From Oscillospiraceae bacterium (lineage in GTDB: Bacteria; Bacillota; Clostridia; Oscillospirales; Oscillospiraceae): a stretch of DNA of 64,000 nucleotides. Below are positions 8,812-14,513 of this stretch, piece after piece. Numbering within the stretch: position 1 is the stretch's first letter; every line of letters starts with the position of its first letter. The position numbers were made by a program, and so were the translations under genes. The notes under the pieces were generated by a model, which saw nothing but the letters and a program-made list of their open reading frames with translations, was not told the DNA's origin and made no database searches. Location of the stretch: positions 62,001 to 126,000 of the forward strand of contig JAFQNL010000019.1 in NCBI GenBank assembly GCA_017395935.1. Direction: 5' to 3'.

Positions 8812-8872
8812 TTGTTCAAATGCATTCGATGTGCTATACTATCTAAAAGCGTTATCCTCAAATTAGAATAAC
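8812..8872 (+). promoter_or_regulatory. yedE promoter with downstream palindromic operator
   Basis: TTGTTC (8812-8817) and TATACT (8835-8840) are 17 bases apart. The palindrome GTTATCCT-N6-AGAATAAC (8851-8872) begins about five bases past the expected start point. It matches the 22-bp palindrome at 5663-5684 at 17 positions, so both selenium operons probably answer to the same repressor. Confidence 0.6.
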
Positions 8873-8888
8873 CGAAAAGAGGGATCAT

Positions 8889-9989
8889 ATGAACCAACGT
8901 GGCTTTCTTAAGCAGTATGGGCTTCCGGTGCTGACCGGCCTGCTGGTGGGTGGGGCGGCAGTTCTCCTGACTTTGCTTGGCAATCCTAAGAATATGGGAT
9001 TTTGTATTGCCTGCTTCCTCCGTGATATAGCGGGCGCTCTCAATCTCCAGCGTGCAGGTTATGAAGCGGAACTGGGTTCCGGAATTGTGCAGTATATGCG
9101 TCCCGAGATCGTAGGACTGGTGCTTGGCAGTATGGCTATCGCCCTGTTCAAGAAGGAATTCCGGCCCAAGGGCGGCTCCTCGCCCATGATCCGCTTTCTT
9201 CTTGCTGTTTTTGTCATGATCGGCGCCTTGGTCTTTTTGGGCTGCCCTCTGCGTATGGTCATTCGAATCGGTGGAGGCGACCTGAACGCATTGGTGGGTC
9301 TTGCCGGGTTTATCGCCGGCATTCTGATCGGTATCTTTTTCCTCAACCATGGCTTTAGCCTGAAACGTGCATATAAGCAGTCCTATGCTGAGGGAATGAC
9401 TACCCCTGTTTTGATGCTCCTTCTGATGCTGGTGCTTCTCTACGCACCTGCACTGCTCGCCTCCAGCCGCAGCGGTCCCGGCTCTATGAGAGCGCCTGTT
9501 CTTGCTGCCCTTGCAGTGGCGACTGTGATCGGAGCACTTGCCCAGCGGAGTCGGCTCTGTATGGTGGGAGGCATCCGTGACGCCGTCATGTTCCGGGACT
9601 TCCGGCTGGTCTCCGCCTTTTTGGCTATTATCGTGGCCGTTCTTATCGGTAACCTGATTACTGGCAGTTTTAAGGGCTTTTCCTTTGCGGATCAGCCCAT
9701 TGCCCACACGGATGGTCTCTGGAACTTTCTTGGTATGACCATGGTGGGCTGGGGATCTGTTCTGCTGGGTGGCTGCCCTCTGCGTCAGCTTATTCTGGCC
9801 GGCGAAGGTAATACCGACTCCGGTATCACTGTTATGGGATTTATCGCAGGCGCAGCTATTTCCCATAATTTCTCTCTGGCTTCTTCTGCGGCCGGTATCG
9901 GTGCCGGTCCTGTGGCTCAGACAATGATTCTGGGCTTTGCTCTTCTGGCTGCTGTGTCAGCTGCCAATCTTGAACGGGTGGAGGTGTGA
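8889..9989 (+). CDS. yedE: YedE-type putative selenium transporter membrane protein
   Basis: This 366-residue protein has about nine or ten hydrophobic segments arranged as two YeeE/YedE-like halves. Each half carries a cysteine motif (FLGCPLRMVIRIGGGD near residue 118 and LGGCPLRQLILAGEG near residue 297). An extra GFCIACFLRD lies near residue 38. In YeeE proteins such membrane cysteines carry thiosulfate inward, and the YedE form linked to selD is proposed to move a selenium or sulfur species. The gene is followed at once by a TusA-like carrier and a DUF3343 protein. Confidence 0.87.
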   Translation: MNQRGFLKQYGLPVLTGLLVGGAAVLLTLLGNPKNMGFCIACFLRDIAGALNLQRAGYEAELGSGIVQYMRPEIVGLVLGSMAIALFKKEFRPKGGSSPMIRFLLAVFVMIGALVFLGCPLRMVIRIGGGDLNALVGLAGFIAGILIGIFFLNHGFSLKRAYKQSYAEGMTTPVLMLLLMLVLLYAPALLASSRSGPGSMRAPVLAALAVATVIGALAQRSRLCMVGGIRDAVMFRDFRLVSAFLAIIVAVLIGNLITGSFKGFSFADQPIAHTDGLWNFLGMTMVGWGSVLLGGCPLRQLILAGEGNTDSGITVMGFIAGAAISHNFSLASSAAGIGAGPVAQTMILGFALLAAVSAANLERVEV

Positions 9990-9994
9990 AGCGT

Positions 9995-10198
9995 ATGATA
10001 GATGCAAGAGGTTATTCCTGCCCTATGCCTGTGGTTATGGTCCAGAAGGCGGTGAAGGGGAAAGAGCCCAATAAACTGGAAGTTCTGGTAGACAACCAGT
10101 GCTCTGTAGAAAACGTGACTCGCTATGCCCGTAACAGCGGCTACCAGGTGGAAGTTTCTGATCATGAAGGCGATTACAAGTTGGTGCTGAGAAAATGA
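9995..10198 (+). CDS. TusA/YedF-like sulfur or selenium carrier protein
   Basis: This 67-residue SirA/TusA-fold protein starts IDARGYSCPMPVV, where Cys9 of the CPxP motif would carry a persulfide or selenide. A GTG at 9986 overlapping the yedE stop is in frame. The ATG at 9995 is preferred because GGAGG lies ten bases upstream and the conserved fold starts there. The stop overlaps the next start (ATGA). With YedE and the DUF3343 protein it makes a three-gene uptake and relay unit. It lacks the C-terminal DsrE-like part of full YedF. Confidence 0.88.
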   Translation: MIDARGYSCPMPVVMVQKAVKGKEPNKLEVLVDNQCSVENVTRYARNSGYQVEVSDHEGDYKLVLRK

Positions 10199-10434
10199 AC
10201 TATGCGGCTACCTTCCATACTCACCTTGCTGCCCTGCGTTCCTATAAGCGTCTCTCGGCGGCTGGAGTATCGGCTCGGCAGGCTCCTGTCCCCAGAAGTC
10301 TTAGCTCCTCCTGTGGCACCTGCGTCCTCTATCAGTACCATCAGCCTGCGTTGGATCTGCTGGATGGTGATCTGGAGGCTGTCTATCAGATGACAACAGA
10401 GGGCTATCAGCTGATCCATCAAAACGAGGAATAA
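10195..10434 (+). CDS. DUF3343 putative Se/S carrier protein
   Basis: This 79-residue protein matches DUF3343, a small family described as a putative selenium/sulfur carrier and usually encoded beside YedE and TusA-like genes. It keeps the typical N-terminal pattern YAATFHTHLAALRSYKRL and a paired-cysteine site SSSCGTCVLY near residue 39. Its ATG overlaps the previous stop, so it is translationally coupled. The family has no proven reaction; the carrier role is inferred from context and from the CxxC site. Confidence 0.82.
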   Translation: MNYAATFHTHLAALRSYKRLSAAGVSARQAPVPRSLSSSCGTCVLYQYHQPALDLLDGDLEAVYQMTTEGYQLIHQNEE

Positions 10435-10475
10435 AGAACCGGAGATCCTTTTGAAAGGGTCTCCGGTTCTTTTCG
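10434..10475 (+). terminator. Terminator of the yedE operon
   Basis: A 15-bp stem (AAGAACCGGAGATCC against GGGTCTCCGGTTCTT, one mismatch) is followed by TTTT directly after the DUF3343 stop. The 220 bases from 10476 to the next gene hold no convincing gene. Confidence 0.85.
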
Positions 10476-10693
10476 TCTATAGGTTCGGCCTGCCGCCGGA
10501 AGAAATTTGATAGGCTCAGGTCTGATCAGCAGGAGTAAACTGGAGCTGAATTCAACGCAGCCCATCTTCTTTCGGCTTTCCTGGGCCGCCAGAATGGCAA
10601 TTCTCAATCCTTTAAACGGGTTCCACACGAGATAGCTGGAGCCCGTTTCCGTTGCTTTGACGAAGGGAAGTTCTTCGTGCCTGAAAACCACAA

Positions 10694-11617
10694 TTAATGA
10701 AAAAAGGAGTTTAAAAACGCGTTTCGCGCCGCTACAGAAGCCCTGGTTGTGGGAGCGTTCAGGACAATGTCGTATCCATGCACGGTTCCCTGTGTTTCTC
10801 GGACTTCGACGCTGACACCGGCTTGTTCCAATGCCCGGGCATAGTCCAGCCCCTCATCGTGAAGGCAGTCAAACTCTGCCGTTTCGATATAAGCTGGGGG
10901 CAGAGAGCTGTGATCCGTTGCCTCCATAGGCGAAGCGTAAGCCAGCATCGGCGTGCTGGGATCGGTGAGATAAATGGGCCACATCTTCTCTGACAGCTTG
11001 CTGTTCCACATGGGGGTGTCGGTGAAGCGCCGATTGGATTGGCTGCACATTCGGCGGTCAGTGGCGGGATAGATCAGCATCTGAAACAGAGGGAGCGCCC
11101 TGCCTCGGTCACGAGCCATCAGACAGACAGCGGCTGCCAGCGCTCCGCCCGCACTGTCTCCGCCCACGCCGATCTGCGTCCGGTCAATGCCCAGCAGATC
11201 CGCATGCTCCTGCGCCCAACAGAACGCGCTGTAGCAGTCCTCAGCGGGAATGGGGAAGGGATGGTCGGGTGTCAGCCGGTATTGAACAAAGAGCACTCTG
11301 CAGCGGCTGCTCCAGGCATACTCCGCTGCCAGCTTATAATGATAGCCGGCAGCAGGGAAGAGGAAGCCCCCGCCATGATAATAGACCAGACAAGGTGCCT
11401 CCTGATCCAGGCCACGGGGAGCAATCAGAAGGGCTTCCACCGGATCGCCGCCATAGCCGGGAAAGGTAAACCGGTCTGTCTGAATGACCGGATCGCAAAA
11501 GAGCCAGCCGGGCGGGTGGAGAAAGGAACCCATAAATGATGCCAGTTTGGCGCTCTGCATGGGAGGACGAATCAGCGCATAGGGATAAAACTCACGGCTG
11601 ATGGGATACTTTGACAT
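10694..11617 (-). CDS. Alpha/beta hydrolase of the hormone-sensitive lipase family
   Basis: This 307-residue protein has the HSL-family layout: oxyanion motif YYHGGGFLFP near residue 80, nucleophile elbow GVGGDSAGGALA near residue 155, an Asp in ETAEFDCLHDEG and a His in TVHGYDIV near the end. These make a complete Ser-Asp-His triad for hydrolysis of short acyl esters. No signal peptide is visible, so it should be cytoplasmic. The start follows GGAGG nine bases upstream. It stands alone, so the substrate is unknown. Confidence 0.88.
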   Translation of the reverse strand: MSKYPISREFYPYALIRPPMQSAKLASFMGSFLHPPGWLFCDPVIQTDRFTFPGYGGDPVEALLIAPRGLDQEAPCLVYYHGGGFLFPAAGYHYKLAAEYAWSSRCRVLFVQYRLTPDHPFPIPAEDCYSAFCWAQEHADLLGIDRTQIGVGGDSAGGALAAAVCLMARDRGRALPLFQMLIYPATDRRMCSQSNRRFTDTPMWNSKLSEKMWPIYLTDPSTPMLAYASPMEATDHSSLPPAYIETAEFDCLHDEGLDYARALEQAGVSVEVRETQGTVHGYDIVLNAPTTRASVAARNAFLNSFFH

Positions 11618-11794
11618 AGTGACTGCCTCCGGAGTGAAAGAATACTTGGCTTCAGTATAGCTCTTTTGGATCGGAAAGAAAAGAGGGAATGCTTTGATGA
11701 TCCGTTTGTGAGAAAGTCACGGAAAGAGAAGGTTCGCTCTGATAGAATCAGCTCATAAAACAAAAACATCTTCAACTTCAAGGAGGAACTAATT

Positions 11795-11950
11795 ATGAAA
11801 TATGTATGCGATGTCTGTGGCTGGGAATATGATGAGGCTCTGGGCTATCCCGAAGAGGGAATTGCTCCCGGCACCAAATGGGAAGATCTTCCCGAAGACT
11901 TTGTCTGCCCCCTGTGTATGGTAGGTAAAGATCAGTTTTCTGAGGCATAA
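11795..11950 (+). CDS. Rubredoxin
   Basis: This 51-residue protein is a complete rubredoxin that binds one iron through four cysteines: Cys5 and Cys8 (CDVCG) and Cys38 and Cys41 (CPLC). The typical core ([24 protein letters not shown]) is present. It is a one-electron carrier, in anaerobes commonly feeding rubrerythrins or peroxide reductases; a rubrerythrin lies at 61163. The ribosome-binding site AAGGAGG lies nine bases before the ATG. It is transcribed alone and ends at a strong bidirectional hairpin. Confidence 0.95.
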   Translation: MKYVCDVCGWEYDEALGYPEEGIAPGTKWEDLPEDFVCPLCMVGKDQFSEA

Positions 11951-11983
11951 ATAAAGATGTGACCCTGCGGGGCTGCGTCAATG

Positions 11984-12022
11984 ATAAAAACCGCCTGTTC
12001 TGTATAACAGGCGGTTTTTCAT
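11984..12022. terminator. Bidirectional terminator after rubredoxin
   Basis: The stem AAAACCGCCTGTT/AACAGGCGGTTTT with a short loop has A residues before it and T residues after it. It serves rubredoxin on the plus strand and the convergent hypothetical gene on the minus strand. Confidence 0.85.
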
Positions 12023-12033
12023 ATGCATGGGCC

Positions 12034-12528
12034 TCACTTCCATTGAATTCCGGTCATAGGCCATCCCAGTTTCTCAAATAAGGGCTTCATTTCTGCATCG
12101 GCCGACAACAGCTTTAAGTAGAATGTCAGCTTGGCGATCCGGTAACCACCATTCATGATGGCCAGGTGAATCTGACTTCCATCATAGAAGAGATAGTGGA
12201 GTTTTTTGCTGTCCCACTCCCGGTCGGAGGAGTCGAAGGTGGGAATGCTCTCATAGGTCTTCAGTACCCGCTGACCATATTGGTCTGTTCCGATAAACGT
12301 GTTTTCTGTCAGCTCTTCCACGACGTCCTTCCAGAGCGTCTGTACGTCTGTATAAGGCTTGTCGTTAATGGTATAGTTCAGCCCATCCAGTCCATCGAAC
12401 CGGCTGTGAATGCTGCAGCCAGAATGGAAAACCAGATCATATGCGACCCTTTTCTCCGGCAGGGAGAGCTTCATAGTATAGGTGATGGGAGACTCGGGAA
12501 AAGTTTGATTGATAATACGATTGCCCAT
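12034..12528 (-). CDS. Hypothetical protein, 164 residues
   Basis: I do not recognise this protein. It is soluble, mixed alpha/beta in character and has no signal peptide or clear motif. The reading frame is convincing because AAGGAG lies seven bases before the ATG, codon use matches the neighbours, and terminators bound it on both sides. The N-terminal half is rich in beta-like stretches (AYDLVFHSGCSIHSRFDG, GLNYTINDKPY) and the C-terminal half ends KPLFEKLGWPMTGIQWK. It is transcribed alone between rubredoxin and tRNA-Ala. Confidence 0.7.
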   Translation of the reverse strand: MGNRIINQTFPESPITYTMKLSLPEKRVAYDLVFHSGCSIHSRFDGLDGLNYTINDKPYTDVQTLWKDVVEELTENTFIGTDQYGQRVLKTYESIPTFDSSDREWDSKKLHYLFYDGSQIHLAIMNGGYRIAKLTFYLKLLSADAEMKPLFEKLGWPMTGIQWK

Positions 12529-12566
12529 GTCGACGCTCCTTTCAGTCTAAATACGGGAATATAAAA

Positions 12567-12597
12567 AAACACCAGCTTTCAATGAAAACCGGTGTTT
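12567..12597 (-). terminator. Terminator of tRNA-Ala copy 1
   Basis: On the minus strand a stem AAACACC/GGTGTTT with an internal loop is followed by seven T residues, directly after the tRNA CCA end. Confidence 0.75.
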
Positions 12598-12598
12598 G

Positions 12599-12674
<76 letters not shown>

Positions 12675-12688
12675 AAGCGACAATGTGT

Positions 12689-12717
12689 ATTATATCGGCT
12701 CTGAAGCGGTTTGTCAA
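12689..12717 (-). promoter_or_regulatory. Consensus promoter of tRNA-Ala copy 1
   Basis: On the minus strand TTGACA (12717-12712) and TATAAT (12694-12689) are exactly 17 bases apart, a perfect sigma-70-type promoter as expected for a highly expressed tRNA. Confidence 0.9.
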
Positions 12718-12726
12718 CTCCTTTTT

Positions 12727-12766
12727 TCAAAAAATAGCCCGATCTCCCAAAAGAGAATCGGGCCGG
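12727..12766 (-). terminator. Terminator of the thioesterase gene
   Basis: On the minus strand GCCCGATTCTC pairs with GAGATCGGGC (one bulge), followed by TATTTTTTG. It lies immediately downstream of the acyl-ACP thioesterase stop. Confidence 0.75.
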
Positions 12767-12780
12767 TTTTTCTCCCCGCT

Positions 12781-13509
12781 TTATTCTGCCGGCGCAACAG
12801 TGACCTGTGCTTCAAAGCACTTTCGTCCACTGGGAAGAACGCCGTACATTTCATAGCTGCAAGCATCTGTTCTCTGGCCGTAAAGGGTAATTTCCTCTCC
12901 CTCAATTGCCTCATGGTCGAAGACCAGCTGAGCCCGGTCAATGACCCGGATCCCCAGACCGTCGGGGGCATAGTTGGCCAACAGATCGGCATAGAACTGA
13001 TTTCCCATGTGGCCATTGGTGTCAATTTGAGAAGGAAGGACAGTATGACGCCCCAGTTCAGGCAGTTCGGACAGCCGAAAGCGAATCAGCTGAGCGTCTA
13101 CCGGTCGGTCATAGGCCGGATGCTCATGCTTGAACTGGCTGGGCCGCAGGATCTTACGTTCTACCGGATCGACCAGCATCCAGCCAGAGGTGGACTCAAT
13201 GGCAGTCGACCCGTCTGCTTTTTCCAGAGAAAAGTTGCGCAGAAAGAGAGGGCCTTTGATGCCGCCGATCCAGGTGTGAAAACGGCATTGCTCGCCATAC
13301 TGGACAGGCGCGAGGCGATGATATCCTACACGGGAGAGAAGAAACGCCTGTCTCTCGGTCTGCATTCGCTCCCAGGTCAGTCCGATCTGCTCCAGATGGA
13401 GATTGCCCATCTCGCCGCACCATTCCAGATAGGAGCGCAGAGAGAGATCCCGGTTTCGGTCACAGTTATAGAAATTGATCCGCTGAGGGATGGTTAAGAT
13501 CTGATCCAT
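12781..13509 (-). CDS. Acyl-ACP thioesterase family protein
   Basis: This 242-residue protein is built from two hotdog domains like plant FatA/FatB and bacterial acyl-ACP thioesterases, which release free fatty acids from acyl carrier protein. The C-terminal hotdog contains the conserved catalytic segment QIDTNGHMGNQFYADLL, with its Asp-Asn-His pattern. The N-terminal hotdog contains YLEWCGEMGNLHLEQIG. The start is taken at 13509 because GGAGG lies nine bases upstream; the longer open frame reaching 13650 has no family match. It is cytoplasmic and monocistronic. Confidence 0.85.
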   Translation of the reverse strand: MDQILTIPQRINFYNCDRNRDLSLRSYLEWCGEMGNLHLEQIGLTWERMQTERQAFLLSRVGYHRLAPVQYGEQCRFHTWIGGIKGPLFLRNFSLEKADGSTAIESTSGWMLVDPVERKILRPSQFKHEHPAYDRPVDAQLIRFRLSELPELGRHTVLPSQIDTNGHMGNQFYADLLANYAPDGLGIRVIDRAQLVFDHEAIEGEEITLYGQRTDACSYEMYGVLPSGRKCFEAQVTVAPAE

Positions 13510-13576
13510 AGTGATACCTCCATGTCTGTTAATTATAACACTGTCCTGTATCTTAGGCAAGAAGGTGGGATTTTCC

Positions 13577-13605
13577 TTTACAAGATCGGCAATTTTAGAT
13601 ATAAT
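13577..13605 (+). promoter_or_regulatory. Promoter of the PsiE-like gene
   Basis: TTTACA (13577-13582) and TATAAT (13600-13605) are 17 bases apart, 30 bases before the ATG. Confidence 0.65.
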
Positions 13606-13634
13606 GTGGCAAAGAAAGACTGGGAGGTTTTGGA

Positions 13635-14153
13635 ATGAAAGGAAGAGCAAAACGCTTACTGGACAGATTCTCTGTTATTCTGGAGTACTTTATTGCTGGT
13701 GTGCTCTGTATTGGCCTGCTCTATTTCACCTTCGAACTCTGCGCTAGCGTGCTTCATCTGCCTAACCACTCCATTTATGAGAGCTTTGATGATCTGCTCC
13801 ATGGAGCTTTTACGCTGGTCATTGGTGTTGAGATTATTCGAATGCTCTGCGAGCACTCTACTGAGATCGTCTTTGAGGTGCTCACCTTTGCTATCGCGCG
13901 TCAGATTGTGATCTCTCATTCCAGCGCCATTGATAACGTCTATGGCATGGTCGCCCTTGCTATGGTTTTTGCTGTGCGCAAGTATGTCTACTCCGATACG
14001 CTGAATACCGAGCATCCTAAAAAGAAAAAAACCCTACCTGAGCGTCACGAAGCGGCCAAAAATGGCGTTAAGAACACGGTTAAAAACGCTGTCAAGGAAG
14101 CTGTTCTGGAGGCGGCTCAGGAAAACGCGAAGAGCTCTGCCGAATCGAATTGA
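13635..14153 (+). CDS. PsiE-like membrane protein
   Basis: This 172-residue protein has about four membrane segments in residues 12-120, with the PsiE-family pattern of an acidic residue in the second helix (VIGVEIIRMLCEH) and a conserved Arg in FAIARQIVISH. PsiE is a phosphate-starvation-induced membrane protein of unknown function. The last 45 residues are a charged cytoplasmic tail rich in Lys and Ala (KKKKTLPERHEAAKNG) that PsiE itself lacks. It has its own promoter and terminator. The functional assignment is weak; the fold assignment is fair. Confidence 0.65.
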   Translation: MKGRAKRLLDRFSVILEYFIAGVLCIGLLYFTFELCASVLHLPNHSIYESFDDLLHGAFTLVIGVEIIRMLCEHSTEIVFEVLTFAIARQIVISHSSAIDNVYGMVALAMVFAVRKYVYSDTLNTEHPKKKKTLPERHEAAKNGVKNTVKNAVKEAVLEAAQENAKSSAESN

Positions 14154-14182
14154 CTACATAGGTAAGTAGCATCCAGATAAAC

Positions 14183-14216
14183 AAAGCCAGGCCTGTTATG
14201 CGGCCTGGCTTTGTTG
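14183..14216 (+). terminator. Terminator after the PsiE-like gene
   Basis: The stem AAAGCCAGGCC/GGCCTGGCTTT with an 8-base loop is followed by GTTGTTTC. It lies between convergent genes. Confidence 0.8.
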
Positions 14217-14249
14217 TTTCTTTGGAAGACAGATAGAAGAGGGAGCAGC

Positions 14250-14477
14250 TCATTCGGTGGGGGCGATTACCAAATGACACGCTTCACAGTAATAGGCTTC
14301 GGCGTGGTAGGTGCCAATCTTGAACAAATCGAATTTGTTTTTCAGAGAGACCCCGGCCTCAGTTTCTCGAAATACAATGCGGGGAGGCTTCTTGCCGTTT
14401 GGAATCCACTGGACAGGATTGGAACTGTTGTAGATATAGCCTTCAAAAAGTTCTCTGTTACAGCAAGGACACTTCAT
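14250..14477 (-). CDS. Small zinc-ribbon protein (PF20097-like)
   Basis: This 75-residue protein has two CxxC pairs, MKCPCCNREL at the start and YYCEACHLV near the end, that would bind one zinc. The middle (GVSLKNKFDLFKIGTYHAEA) fits the small PF20097-type zinc-ribbon family often found in Firmicutes. Its function is unknown. It is encoded just downstream of the large GTPase-NYN gene on the same strand (37-base gap), so the two may be co-transcribed. Confidence 0.75.
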   Translation of the reverse strand: MKCPCCNRELFEGYIYNSSNPVQWIPNGKKPPRIVFRETEAGVSLKNKFDLFKIGTYHAEAYYCEACHLVIAPTE

Positions 14478-14513
14478 GATTTCAACTCCTTCTTTGATAT
14501 GCAGAATGGACCG

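Noticed and set aside
10419-10691. A 90-codon minus-strand frame after the yedE operon
   Set aside because: It runs through the operon terminator, has no ribosome-binding site and matches nothing I know.
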